Origin: Gammaproteobacteria bacterium
GTDB lineage: Bacteria > Pseudomonadota > Gammaproteobacteria > Burkholderiales > Burkholderiaceae_C
Direction of reading: 5' to 3'
Assembly: GCA_018828125.1 (NCBI GenBank)
Contig: JAHJWB010000011.1
Location: forward strand, 1 to 44,511
DNA: 44,511 bases
Positions 37,256-44,511 of this stretch are shown piece by piece. Under the pieces are notes generated by a model. The model was not told the DNA's origin and did no database searches. It saw only the letters and a list, made by a program, of their open reading frames with translations. A program made the translations under genes and the position numbers. Within the stretch, counting starts at the first letter, position 1. Each line of letters opens with the position of its first letter.

Positions 37256-38251
37256 TCAGCGTGCACGCGCGGCTTCTGGGGCGGGCGTGTTCACCGGTGT
37301 CAACGCGCCACGCCCTTCAAAGAACGCAATCAGGTTGTCAGCGGCCAAATCCGCCATGGCCCGGCGTGTGGGCACGGTGGCGCTGGCAATGTGCGGGGTC
37401 AGCACCACGTTGGGCACGGTGAGCAGGTCGGGGTGCACGCTAGGTTCGCCCTCAAACACATCCAGCCCGGCCGCAGCAATGCGCCGCTCACGCAGTGCCA
37501 CGGCCAGCGCGGCGTCATCCACAATGCCGCCGCGCGCAATGTTGATCAGCGTGGCGCTAGGTTTCATCTGCGCCAGCTCGGCGGCGCCGATGGTGTGGTG
37601 CGAAGCCGCGCTGTATGGCACCACCAGCATCACATGGTCTGCGGTGGCGAGCAACTCTTCTTTGCTGACATACGTGGCCTTGCATTCCGCTTCCAGATTT
37701 GCAGCAAGCCGCGAGCGGTTGTGATAGACCACCTTCATGCCAAAGCCATGTGCCCCACGTTTGGCAATGCCTTGCCCGATACGCCCCATACCGATGATGC
37801 CTAGCGTGCTGCCGTGGATGTCGCTGCCCGCAAACATGTCGTAGCTCCACTTGGTCCATTGGCCCGCGCGCAGGTAATGCTCGCTCTCTGTCATGCGGCG
37901 TGCGGTGGCCATCAGCAGTGCAAAGCCGAAGTCGGCCGTGGTCTCGGTCAGCACGTCGGGCGTATTGGTGCCCTGCACGCCCGCGGCGGTCATCGCATCC
38001 ACATCAAAGTTGTTGTACCCCACAGCCATGTTGGCGACGATCTTGAGGCGCGGTGCAGCGGTCAGCAGGTCGGCGTCGATGCGCTGGCTACCGGTGGTGA
38101 AGGCACCGTCCTTGTCGGCCAGCCGCGCGGCCAGTTCGGCGGGGCTCCAGATGACGTCTTCGGGGTTGGCCTCGACCTCGAAATGCTGGCGCAGGCGGTC
38201 GACGATGTCGGGGAAGATGGCGCGGGCTACCAGGATGCGGGGTTTGGTCAT
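37256..38251 (-). CDS. ghrB: 2-hydroxyacid dehydrogenase, glyoxylate/hydroxypyruvate reductase type
   Basis: A 331-residue D-isomer-specific NAD(P)-dependent dehydrogenase. The nucleotide motif is GIIGMGRIGQG; the catalytic triad is the arginine in NIARGGIVDD, the glutamate in GLDVFEGEP and the histidine in LTPHIASAT. The NMAVGYNNFD loop fits glyoxylate/hydroxypyruvate reductases of the GhrB group. The ATG at 38251 gives MTKPRILVAR, the usual start. Exact substrate (glyoxylate, hydroxypyruvate or 2-ketogluconate) is uncertain. pncB lies 67 bp upstream on the same strand. Confidence 0.88.
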   Translation of the reverse strand: MTKPRILVARAIFPDIVDRLRQHFEVEANPEDVIWSPAELAARLADKDGAFTTGSQRIDADLLTAAPRLKIVANMAVGYNNFDVDAMTAAGVQGTNTPDVLTETTADFGFALLMATARRMTESEHYLRAGQWTKWSYDMFAGSDIHGSTLGIIGMGRIGQGIAKRGAHGFGMKVVYHNRSRLAANLEAECKATYVSKEELLATADHVMLVVPYSAASHHTIGAAELAQMKPSATLINIARGGIVDDAALAVALRERRIAAAGLDVFEGEPSVHPDLLTVPNVVLTPHIASATVPTRRAMADLAADNLIAFFEGRGALTPVNTPAPEAARAR

Positions 38252-38318
38252 GGCTGTTGTCTCGTCGGCAAAAGTGGATCGGGCTGCTTGGCACCGCCGG
38301 TGCAACGCCCGCGCGGGT

Positions 38319-39539
38319 TCAAACGGTGCTGGGAATGTCAAACACCTGACGCAAATAGGCCAGGTACTTCTCGTCGTCGCACATGCCTTTGCCAGGTGTG
38401 TCAGACAGCTTGGCCACAGGCTGGTCGTTGCAGCGGGTCATCTTGATCACGACCTGCAGTGGCTCGTGCGCAGGCGCGCTGCCCAGGTCATTGGTCAGGT
38501 TGGTGCCAATGCCAAAGGCCAACTGGCAGCGGCCACGGAACTGCTGGTACAACTCGATGGTGCGCGGCACTGTCAGCGCGTCGCTGAAGATCAGCGTCTT
38601 GGTCAACGGGTCGACGCGGTTTTTGCGGTAGTGGTCCAGCAGGCGCTCGCCCCAGGCAAACGGGTCTCCGCTGTCGTGGCGGGCGCCGTCAAACAGCTTG
38701 CAGAAATACAGGTCAAAGTCGCGCAGGAAGGCGCTCATGCCGTACACGTCCGACAGCGCAATCCCGAGGTCGCCGCGGTACTCCTTCGCCCACATCTCAA
38801 ACCCGAACACCTGGCTGTCGCGCAGGCGTGGCCCCAGCGCCTGGCAGGCTTGCAAGTATTCATGTGCCATGGTGCCCAGCGGAGTCACGCCCAGCTTCAT
38901 GGCATACAACACGTTGCTGGTGCCCGCAAACTGGCCGGGGCCGGCGGGCGAACCCGGGCGGCGGTCGCCGGTGCCCAGGCGGGCCACCAGTACGCGCAGC
39001 ACCTCTTCGTGCCAAGCGCGCGAAAAGCGCCTGCGCGTCCCGTAATCGGCAATTTTGAGATCCGACAAACCATCGGCCTGCAACTGGGCGATCTTGACGT
39101 CCAAGCGGCGGCGGCCTTCGGGAAAGTCGGGCACCTTTTGCGTGTTGCGAAAGTAGACCTCGTTCACGATGGCCAGCACCGGGATCTCAAAAAGGATGGT
39201 GTGCAGCCATGGGCCGCGGATGTTGATGTCGATTTCGCCGTTGGGCTGCGGCGTGACGGTGATGTACTTTTCGTTGAGCTTGAACAGCCCCAGAAAATCC
39301 ACAAAGTCGCTCTTGATGAAACGCATCGACCGCAGGTAGGCCAGCTCCGCGTCCTGAAACTGCAGGCTGCACAGCGAGCGGATCTCGTCGCGGATCTCGC
39401 TCACAAACGGCGCCAGCTGCACGCCGGGGTTGCGGCACTTGAACTTGTATTCGACCTGCGCCCCCGGAAACTGGTGCAGCACCACCTGCATCATGGTGAA
39501 CTTGTACAGGTCGGTGTCGAGCAGGCTGGTGATGATCAT
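38319..39539 (-). CDS. pncB: Nicotinate phosphoribosyltransferase
   Basis: A 406-residue enzyme of the PncB family, near the usual length. It joins nicotinate to PRPP, with ATP, in NAD salvage. Diagnostic segments are [14 protein letters not shown] at the N-terminus, [41 protein letters not shown] (containing the conserved active-site histidine), the [20 protein letters not shown] phosphate region and [10 protein letters not shown]. The following 230 bp up to 39770 hold only a repeat copy. Confidence 0.96.
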   Translation of the reverse strand: MIITSLLDTDLYKFTMMQVVLHQFPGAQVEYKFKCRNPGVQLAPFVSEIRDEIRSLCSLQFQDAELAYLRSMRFIKSDFVDFLGLFKLNEKYITVTPQPNGEIDINIRGPWLHTILFEIPVLAIVNEVYFRNTQKVPDFPEGRRRLDVKIAQLQADGLSDLKIADYGTRRRFSRAWHEEVLRVLVARLGTGDRRPGSPAGPGQFAGTSNVLYAMKLGVTPLGTMAHEYLQACQALGPRLRDSQVFGFEMWAKEYRGDLGIALSDVYGMSAFLRDFDLYFCKLFDGARHDSGDPFAWGERLLDHYRKNRVDPLTKTLIFSDALTVPRTIELYQQFRGRCQLAFGIGTNLTNDLGSAPAHEPLQVVIKMTRCNDQPVAKLSDTPGKGMCDDEKYLAYLRQVFDIPSTV

Positions 39540-39687
39540 GGACAGGGCTGGCCTCAGAACATGCGTGGGGTGTCTGCGGGCCGCAGGCGGGGCAACGAAG
39601 CCACAAAGTGTAGGCCATCATGGCCTGCGGCGCAGGACAGGTACTCCGATGCCACGCCACCGGCATGGGCCCGCTGCGGGGTCTGAA

Positions 39688-39750
39688 AATTTCAAGCGAA
39701 AACAGGCTCTAGCGCTTATCCATCAGGCGCTAGCAGCTATCAAATTGAGT
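39688..39750 (-). repeat. Dispersed palindromic repeat, copy 7 (reverse orientation)
   Basis: Read on the minus strand, the left flank is TTGATAGCTGCTAGCGCC, the loop TGATGGAT, the right arm AAGCGCTAGAGCC and the tail TGTTTTC. It lies between the thioesterase stop (39770) and the pncB start (39539). The rest of the 39540-39769 gap shows nothing recognisable. Confidence 0.78.
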
Positions 39751-39769
39751 GGATCAGCAGTCCGGTGCC

Positions 39770-40270
39770 TCAGCCTGCCACGACCAGCGCCTGCAGCACC
39801 TTCCGCAGTGCGTCAGGCACCGGCACGGGTCGGCGCGTCGCGCGGTCGACATACACGTGGATGAAATGCCCTGCCGCGGCGCTGAGGGCCTCGCCCTGTG
39901 CAAACAGCCCCACCTCGTAGCGAACGCTCGAGCCACCGAGCCGCGCCACGCGGATGCCCGCCTCCACCGTCTGCGGAAACGCGAGCGGCGCGAAGTAGTT
40001 GCACTGGGTCTCGATGACCAGCCCAATGGTTTCGCCCGCATGGATGTCGAGCACGCCCTTATCAATCAGGTGCGCATTCACTGCGGTATCGAACCAGCTG
40101 TAATACACAACGTTGTTCACGTGGCCGTACACATCGTTGTCCGACCAACGCGTGGTGATGGGGCGAAACACCGGGTAGGCGCTGCGTGGCTGCGGCGCCG
40201 GGCGTGCCTGGGTCACGGACGCGGGCGTGGAGGAAGGGGCGGATGGGGAGGTGCTGGCAGGCGAAGTCAT
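39770..40270 (-). CDS. Hotdog-fold acyl-CoA thioesterase (4HBT family)
   Basis: A 166-residue thioesterase with a low-complexity Ser/Pro/Ala N-terminus (residues 1-30). The active-site region is [25 protein letters not shown] with the aspartate of the 4-hydroxybenzoyl-CoA thioesterase group. The later [17 protein letters not shown] strand is also typical. Its ATG overlaps the stop of the upstream deacetylase-like gene by 4 bp, so both are translated together. Acyl-CoA substrate unknown. Confidence 0.85.
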   Translation of the reverse strand: MTSPASTSPSAPSSTPASVTQARPAPQPRSAYPVFRPITTRWSDNDVYGHVNNVVYYSWFDTAVNAHLIDKGVLDIHAGETIGLVIETQCNYFAPLAFPQTVEAGIRVARLGGSSVRYEVGLFAQGEALSAAAGHFIHVYVDRATRRPVPVPDALRKVLQALVVAG

Positions 40271-41229
40271 GGCCGCACATTCTGCCAGCGCTGGTGGTAC
40301 TGCTGCGCCACCCGCCAGGTGGTGAGCTGGGCCTGCAAGGTGTCTTCCAGGTTGCGCCCATACCCACCGGCCATGGTGAAGGCCAGCGGAATGCGCCGTT
40401 GCCAGGCCCAGTCAAACACACGCCGGTCGCGGGCCTCCAGGCCATCGTGGGTCACGGCCAGACGGCCCAGGCGGTCGCCTTCATGCGGGTCTGCACCGGC
40501 GAGATAAAACACCAGACTGGGCGAGAACCGTTGCTCCAGCGAATCGAGCGCGTGTTCCAGCGCCCGCAGGTACTCGTCGTCTGTACAACCGTCGGGCAAT
40601 TCCACATCCAGGTCGCTGGGCTCCTTGCGAAACGGAAAGTTGCGCGCGCCGTGCACCGACAGCGTGAACACACTTTCATCCGCCTGAAAGATATGGGCAG
40701 TGCCGTTGCCTTGGTGAACATCGAGATCAATCACCGCCACCTTGAGCGGCTTCGCATGGCCGCCCTGCCCCCGCGCCCATTCGATTTGCATCAGCCGCGC
40801 AGCCACCGCCACGTCGTTGAACACACAAAATCCACTGCCTTTGTCGGCGTAAGCGTGGTGGGTGCCGCCCGCCAAGTTGCCTGCGACGCCCTCGGTCAAC
40901 GCATCGCGGCTTGCGGCCACCGTGGCGCCCACCGAGCGCCGGGCGCGCTCGGCCATCGCCTCACTCCAGGGGAACCCAATCTCGCGTTGAGCGGCGGGCG
41001 ACAAGCTACCGCGAGCCACTGCATCAATGTATCCAGGGGTGTGGGCCAAGGCCAATTCGGCATGGGATGCGGGCAGCGCCACCTGCATCGCCACACCCGG
41101 CAATTGCTGGTTGATGCGGTCACGCAGCATGCGGTACTTAGCCATGGGAAACCGGTGGCCTTCCGGCAAGGGAAGGACAAAGTGGTCTGCGTAATACGCG
41201 TTCAGGGCGGCGTTCATCGAGGCTTGCAT
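40267..41229 (-). CDS. Histone-deacetylase-family amidohydrolase (AcuC / acetylpolyamine type)
   Basis: A 320-residue zinc enzyme with the arginase/deacetylase fold. Visible are [24 protein letters not shown] (paired histidines), the zinc ligands in [11 protein letters not shown], the distal aspartate in [10 protein letters not shown] and the catalytic tyrosine in AGGYGRN. The ATG at 41229 gives [18 protein letters not shown]; the frame is open further upstream over the phasin promoter but is unlike the family. Bacterial members deacetylate acetyl-lysine or small amines. Joint translation with a thioesterase suggests an acyl-handling role; this is inference. Confidence 0.87.
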   Translation of the reverse strand: MQASMNAALNAYYADHFVLPLPEGHRFPMAKYRMLRDRINQQLPGVAMQVALPASHAELALAHTPGYIDAVARGSLSPAAQREIGFPWSEAMAERARRSVGATVAASRDALTEGVAGNLAGGTHHAYADKGSGFCVFNDVAVAARLMQIEWARGQGGHAKPLKVAVIDLDVHQGNGTAHIFQADESVFTLSVHGARNFPFRKEPSDLDVELPDGCTDDEYLRALEHALDSLEQRFSPSLVFYLAGADPHEGDRLGRLAVTHDGLEARDRRVFDWAWQRRIPLAFTMAGGYGRNLEDTLQAQLTTWRVAQQYHQRWQNVRP

Positions 41230-41275
41230 GACGCGATTGTGGCAAGCGGCCGTTTTCTGGGTGAGCATCCCTAAT

Positions 41276-41289
41276 TTGCTGCAGCGCAA
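41276..41289. promoter_or_regulatory. Inverted repeat upstream of the phasin promoter (possible PhaR site)
   Basis: TTGCTGCAGCGCAA has matching TTGC/GCAA ends and lies 11 bp before the phasin -35 box. Phasin genes are commonly repressed by PhaR, which binds TGC-rich inverted repeats near the promoter. The assignment is by position and composition only. Confidence 0.3.
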
Positions 41290-41299
41290 CAAAAAGCCC

Positions 41300-41327
41300 T
41301 TGCAATACCTCACCAAGTCCCTAAAAT
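41300..41327 (+). promoter_or_regulatory. Sigma-70-like promoter of the phasin gene
   Basis: TTGCAA (41300-41305), a 16-bp spacer and TAAAAT (41322-41327) lie about 100 bp before the phasin start. This is among the best promoter matches in the window. Confidence 0.5.
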
Positions 41328-41429
41328 TCGATCCATGCTGCACTGCAACATGACTTTATCGAGTCAGGGCCAGCGCAGATGTCTGTAAGCCACCCTGCCC
41401 CCTGGGGCACCATTTTTAGGAGATATGAC

Positions 41430-41978
41430 ATGTCGCTGACCGCAGAACAAATCCTGGCATCCCACAAAGCCAACATCGAAACCCTGTTTGGCCTGACCAC
41501 CAAGGCTTTCGAAGGCGTGGAAAAGCTGGTCGAACTGAACGTGACCGCTTCGCGCGCTGCACTGTCGGAAGCCTCCACCCACACCCAGGCTTTCCTGGGC
41601 GTGAAAGACGCGCAAGAGCTGCTGGCCCTGCAAGCCGGCCTGTTCCAGCCATTGGCTGAAAAGACCGCTGCCTACAGCCGTCACCTGTATGACATTTCGT
41701 CGGGCACTGCCGCCGAGTTCGGCAAGGCTTTCGAAGGCCAGGCCACGGATGCACAAAAGGCATTCACCAACCTGGTAGACAGCGCCGCCAAGAACGCCCC
41801 CGCCGGTTCCGAAACCGCTGTGGCTGTGATGAAGAGCGCCGTCTCTGCCGCCAATAACGCTTTTGAATCGGTTCAAAAGGCCGTCAAGCAAGCATCGGAT
41901 GTTGCAGAAGCCAACTTCAACGCTGTTGCCAGCACTGCTGCCAACGCCGCCAAGACTGCCGCTCCCCGCAAGCGCTAA
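41430..41978 (+). CDS. phaP: Phasin, polyhydroxyalkanoate granule protein
   Basis: A 182-residue alpha-helical protein of the phasin family (TIGR01841-type). The N-terminus [37 protein letters not shown] is typical of betaproteobacterial PhaP, and the C-terminus is Ala/Lys-rich ([13 protein letters not shown]). Phasins coat PHA granules and set their size. A strong AGGAGA lies 5 bp before the ATG at 41430; the longer frame to 41379 is not phasin-like. Codon use is biased, suggesting high expression. Its 3' side is highly structured. Confidence 0.95.
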   Translation: MSLTAEQILASHKANIETLFGLTTKAFEGVEKLVELNVTASRAALSEASTHTQAFLGVKDAQELLALQAGLFQPLAEKTAAYSRHLYDISSGTAAEFGKAFEGQATDAQKAFTNLVDSAAKNAPAGSETAVAVMKSAVSAANNAFESVQKAVKQASDVAEANFNAVASTAANAAKTAAPRKR

Positions 41979-41995
41979 GCTCTGTGTTGGTTTCT

Positions 41996-42162
41996 CGCGA
42001 TCTGGAGTACACACTCTAGGTCGCGTTCAGGGAATACCCTGATAATTCAACCCACGCGCTGCAGACACCGTCTACAGCGCCCCAGTTGTCTCCTTGGATC
42101 CTCTCGAAACCCCCGTTTCAAGGATCCTTTTAAAGCCCGGTTTTACGACTGGGCTTTTTTTT
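41996..42162 (+). other. Five successive stem-loops behind phaP (candidate 3' UTR RNA / small RNA)
   Basis: The 327-bp stretch after phaP (41979-42305) has no gene but holds five hairpins in a row. (1) CGCGATCTGGAGT / ACTCTAGGTCGCG, 41996-42025, 13 pairs with two G-U, loop ACAC. (2) CAGGG / CCCTG, 42028-42041. (3) GCGCTG-C-AGAC / GTCT-A-CAGCGC, 42056-42080. (4) GGATCC with inner GAAAC / GTTTC, 42096-42127. (5) the terminator AAAGCCC / GGGCTTT with eight Ts, 42132-42162. The next start codon is about 145 bp later. It may be a stable phaP 3' UTR or a separate small RNA. Confidence 0.6.
42132..42162 (+). terminator. Intrinsic terminator of the phaP transcript
   Basis: AAAGCCC (42132-42138) pairs with GGGCTTT (42151-42157); a run of eight Ts ends at 42162. 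Confidence 0.88.
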
Positions 42163-42305
42163 GCCTGTCGTTTCCGGGGGCGGTTTTGGCGCTTGCGCCA
42201 GATCAAAACATCCTCGGCAAAACCCGGGCTCCGGCAAAGACTTTAACAAGAATAATTCGTGTTTGCTTTATCATCGCCGCAGTTTCAACCATGAAAGATG
42301 CCTCG

Positions 42306-43358
42306 ATGTCGAAGACCGTGAAAGCCCTGCTGAGCGCTTGTGTACTGGCCGCTACTGCGGGCGCCGTGAATGCCCAGGACCAGGTAGTCAACCTCTACTC
42401 GGCGCGCCACTATTCCACGGATGAAGCGCTGTACTCGGGCTTCACCAAGGCCACCGGCATCAAGATCAATCGCGTGGACGCGGACGACGCTGGCATTCTG
42501 GCCCGCCTCAAAGCAGAAGGCTCCGCATCGCCTGCCGACGTGATCCTGCTGGTCGACGCAGCCCGTCTGTACAAAGGCGAGGTCGATGGCCTGTTTCAAC
42601 CCATTCAGTCCAAGGTGCTCAACGACGCCATTCCCGCCAACCTGCGCAGCGCACCTGCCGCAGACGGAGGTATCGCTTGGTTTGGCCTGTCCACCCGTGC
42701 CCGCGTGATTGTCTACAACAAGGTCAGGATGCAAAAGTCGGATGTGGCCACCTACGAATCGCTGGCCGATCCCAAGAACAAGGGGAAACTCTGCATGCGC
42801 TCTGGCTCGCATCCTTACAACCTGAGCCTGTTTGGCGCGGTCACCGAACACATGGGTGAGCGAAAAGCGGAGGCTTGGCTCAAGGGCGTGGTGGCCAACC
42901 TGGCGCGCCCACCCAAAGGCGGGGACACCGACCAGATCAAGGCAGTGGCGGCAGGTGAATGCGACATTGCAGTTACCAACAGCTACTATCTGGCCCGCAT
43001 GATGCGCTCCAACAAACCTGAAGACATAGCCGTGGTAAACAAAGTTGGTGTGGTGTTCCCGAACCAGGAAACGTGGGGCACACACCTGAACATTGCGGGT
43101 GGTGCGGTCGCCAAACATGCAAAGAACCAGGCCAATGCGGTCAAGTTCCTGGAGTACCTGGCCAGCCCGGAAGCACAAAATTATTTTGCCAATGGCAACA
43201 ACGAGTGGCCAGCCGCCAAGGGCGTAGCCCTGGACAACCCCGCCCTCAAATCCATGACCGGCGGCCAACCCTTCAAGAGTGAGACCATCCCGATCAGCGC
43301 TGTGGGCGCCAACACGACCAAGGTGCAGCAAATGCTGGACCGCGTGGGCTTCCAGTAA
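42306..43358 (+). CDS. Periplasmic ferric-iron-binding protein (FbpA/IdiA-type)
   Basis: A 350-residue ABC-type substrate-binding protein. A signal peptide runs from MSKTVKALLSA to AVNA-QDQ; the ATG at 42291 would add five residues and cannot be excluded. The mature protein starts VVNLYSARHYSTDEALY, with the tyrosine and histidine seen in FbpA ligands, and has the paired tyrosines in TNSYYLARMM that bind Fe3+. Other matches are LARPPKGGDTDQIKAVAAGECDIA and GTHLNIAGGAVAKHAKN. No permease or ATPase gene is adjacent in the window. No convincing Fur box is seen upstream. It has its own terminator. Confidence 0.9.
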   Translation: MSKTVKALLSACVLAATAGAVNAQDQVVNLYSARHYSTDEALYSGFTKATGIKINRVDADDAGILARLKAEGSASPADVILLVDAARLYKGEVDGLFQPIQSKVLNDAIPANLRSAPAADGGIAWFGLSTRARVIVYNKVRMQKSDVATYESLADPKNKGKLCMRSGSHPYNLSLFGAVTEHMGERKAEAWLKGVVANLARPPKGGDTDQIKAVAAGECDIAVTNSYYLARMMRSNKPEDIAVVNKVGVVFPNQETWGTHLNIAGGAVAKHAKNQANAVKFLEYLASPEAQNYFANGNNEWPAAKGVALDNPALKSMTGGQPFKSETIPISAVGANTTKVQQMLDRVGFQ

Positions 43359-43386
43359 GCGTTCTCCTCCCTATCCCCCCTTTCAG

Positions 43387-43411
43387 AGCCCGGTCCAGCC
43401 CGGGCTTTTTT
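43387..43411 (+). terminator. Intrinsic terminator of the fbpA-like gene
   Basis: AGCCCGG (43387-43393) pairs with CCGGGCT (43400-43406), followed by a six-T run, 28 bp past the stop codon. Confidence 0.9.
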
Positions 43412-43445
43412 ACGCCAGCAACGCAGACAGCAGATACGCGATAAT

Positions 43446-43465
43446 TGACGTTTACGTTAACGTCA
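43446..43465. promoter_or_regulatory. LiuR-like palindrome upstream of the SDR gene
   Basis: TGACGTT (43446-43452) and AACGTCA (43459-43465) are perfect inverted repeats; an inner ACGTTAACGT (43454-43463) is itself a palindrome. The pattern resembles operators of LiuR, the MerR-family regulator of branched-chain amino-acid breakdown in proteobacteria. It overlaps a TTGACG box (43445-43450) and lies 18 bp before the start codon. Confidence 0.5.
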
Positions 43466-43483
43466 CTTACAGGAGACAGAACC

Positions 43484-44242
43484 ATGGAAATCAAAGGCAA
43501 GGTATTCATCGTGACCGGCGGCGCATCGGGCCTGGGCGAAGGCACAGCCCGCATGCTTGCGGCGCAAGGCGGCACCGTCGTTATTGCCGACATGCAGGTC
43601 GAAAAAGGCGAAGCAGTCGCCAAAGAAATTGGCGGGGCCTTCGTGAAGTGCGACGTGAGCAATGAGACCGATGGCCAGGCGGTGGTGGCCAAAGCCGTGT
43701 CCATGGGTAAGCTGATGGGGCTGGTGAATTGCGCTGGCATTGCGCCCGCAGAAAAAACCGTGGGCAAAAATGGTGCCCATGCATTGGCGGTTTTCAGCAA
43801 AACGGTCACCGTGAACTTGGTCGGCAGCTTCAACATGATCCGCCTTGCTGCAGACGCCATGTGCAAGAACGAGCCAGAGACCACGGGCGAACGCGGTGCG
43901 TTGATTTCCACGGCGAGTGTGGCGGCCTATGACGGCCAGATCGGACAGGCAGCGTATTCAGCGTCCAAGGGCGGCATCGTCGGTATGACGTTACCCATTG
44001 CGCGCGATTTGGCACGTAATGGCATCCGCAACATGACCATCGCTCCCGGGATTTTTGGCACTCCCATGCTGTTTGGCATGCCCCAGGAAGTACAAGACGC
44101 GCTGGCCGCTGGCGTGCCCTTCCCAAGCCGCCTGGGTACGCCTCAGGACTACGCCAAGTTGGTGCAGCACATCTTTGAGAACGACATGCTCAACGGCGAG
44201 GTGATTCGCCTGGACGGCGCCATCCGCCTGGCGCCGCGTTAA
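43484..44242 (+). CDS. 3-hydroxyacyl-CoA dehydrogenase, HSD10-type short-chain dehydrogenase
   Basis: A 252-residue classical SDR. The cofactor motif is [11 protein letters not shown]; the catalytic set is the serine in [11 protein letters not shown] and Y-x3-K in AAYSASKGG. The stretch [27 protein letters not shown] closely matches human HSD17B10 and bacterial 3-hydroxy-2-methylbutyryl-CoA dehydrogenases, which act in isoleucine and short-chain fatty-acid breakdown. AGGAGA precedes the ATG at 43484; the frame upstream is shorter and unlikely. A LiuR-like palindrome in front supports a role in branched-chain amino-acid degradation. The gene ends in a strong terminator formed by a repeat. Confidence 0.93.
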   Translation: MEIKGKVFIVTGGASGLGEGTARMLAAQGGTVVIADMQVEKGEAVAKEIGGAFVKCDVSNETDGQAVVAKAVSMGKLMGLVNCAGIAPAEKTVGKNGAHALAVFSKTVTVNLVGSFNMIRLAADAMCKNEPETTGERGALISTASVAAYDGQIGQAAYSASKGGIVGMTLPIARDLARNGIRNMTIAPGIFGTPMLFGMPQEVQDALAAGVPFPSRLGTPQDYAKLVQHIFENDMLNGEVIRLDGAIRLAPR

Positions 44243-44245
44243 GCG

Positions 44246-44312
44246 TATTTGCTATCTCATTTATAGCTTTCAGCGCTTTATCAATAAGCGCTGAAAGCTA
44301 TTTTTTATGAAG
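44246..44312 (+). repeat. Dispersed palindromic repeat, copy 8, with extended perfect stem
   Basis: The family core is AGCGCTT-TATCAAT-AAGCGCT, but here the flanks also pair, giving a 16-bp perfect stem. The outer arms differ from other copies on both sides at once (TTTC left, GAAA right), keeping the pairing. Confidence 0.82.
44263..44306 (+). terminator. Repeat-derived terminator of the SDR gene
   Basis: ATAGCTTTCAGCGCTT (44263-44278) pairs perfectly with AAGCGCTGAAAGCTAT (44286-44301) over a 7-nt loop and is followed by a six-T run (44301-44306). Confidence 0.85.
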
Positions 44313-44355
44313 ATTTGACAGCACGGACAGTGGGAGCAACCTACCTAGCGGACAT

Positions 44356-44389
44356 AAAAAAACCGCTGCAGCCTTGCGACTGCAGCGGT
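44356..44389 (-). terminator. Intrinsic terminator of the tRNA-Asp transcript
   Basis: ACCGCTGCAG (44362-44371) and CTGCAGCGGT (44380-44389) form a perfect 10-bp stem. On the minus strand it runs into a T-tract (A-run 44356-44362). It begins 8 nt past the tRNA 3' end. Confidence 0.88.
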
Positions 44390-44396
44390 GGATGAC

Positions 44397-44473
44397 TGGC
44401 GGAGTGGACGGGACTCGAACCCGCGACCCCCGGCGTGACAGGCCGGTATTCTAACCAACTGAACTACCACTCC
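44397..44473 (-). tRNA. tRNA-Asp (anticodon GUC)
   Basis: On the minus strand the 77-nt gene has the acceptor stem GGAGTGG/CCACTCC, discriminator G and encoded CCA. The D-arm has GTTCAGTTGGTTAGAA. The anticodon arm CCGGC-CTGTCAC-GCCGG has anticodon GTC, and the T-arm is CGGGTTCGAGTCCCG. Promoter and any upstream tRNA genes lie outside the window. Confidence 0.97.
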
Positions 44474-44511
44474 TGGCAGGCAGCTTTTGCTTGTGTCTTT
44501 CAACACAAACC

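Noticed and set aside
42241..42290. Fur box upstream of the FbpA-type gene
   Set aside because: AT-rich sequence with only a scattered match to the Fur consensus and no inverted repeat.

Overview
The window looks like a chromosomal segment of a Comamonadaceae betaproteobacterium, most likely an Acidovorax-type organism. This rests on high GC, the gene order ompA-ubiG-gph divergent from gyrA-serC-pheA-tyrA-aroA/cmk-rpsA-ihfB-lapAB, a tmRNA with tag ANDERFALAA, a fused AroA-Cmk protein, and many copies of a short palindromic repeat (core AGCGCTT...AAGCGCT) that I associate with this family. The taxon is inferred from gene content; no database search was run.

Left edge (1-970): the C-terminal part of a tyrosine recombinase points at the 3' end of ssrA, so an integrated element probably occupies ssrA and extends out of the window to the left. 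Next comes a minus-strand block: ssrA, gph, ubiG and ompA.

Core block (3.3-16.1 kb, plus strand): gyrA, serC, pheA, tyrA, aroA-cmk fusion, rpsA, ihfB, lapA, lapB and a small ComEA-like protein. It joins serine and aromatic amino-acid synthesis with CMP kinase, ribosomal protein S1, IHF-beta and the LPS-control proteins LapA/LapB.

Transport and accessory block (16.2-31.7 kb): a six-gene Mrp/Pha cation/proton antiporter operon (mrpA carrying a fused MrpB domain, then C, D, E, F, G) with a GC-rich palindromic insert between mrpC and mrpD. A probable 5-oxoproline locus follows: a fused ATP-dependent oxoprolinase and a winged-helix regulator, divergent from a TRAP transporter (dctP-dctQ-dctM). 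Then come the fluoride channel gene crcB and a LOG-family protein.

Right half (31.7-44.5 kb): a minus-strand pair of a TPR/beta-barrel (Slam-like) outer-membrane protein and a FecR-domain Pro-rich secreted protein; an MFS transporter overlapping rmuC; a 2-hydroxyacid dehydrogenase; pncB; a hotdog thioesterase overlapping a histone-deacetylase-family amidohydrolase. On the plus strand follow a phasin gene with a 3' region of five successive stem-loops, an orphan FbpA-type iron-binding protein, and an HSD10-type short-chain dehydrogenase behind a LiuR-like palindrome. The window ends with tRNA-Asp(GUC) on the minus strand.

The two least-explained signals are the dispersed palindromic repeat, which sits at nearly every accessory gene junction, sometimes supplies stop codons and may be present inside aroA, and the structured 167-nt region behind the phasin gene.
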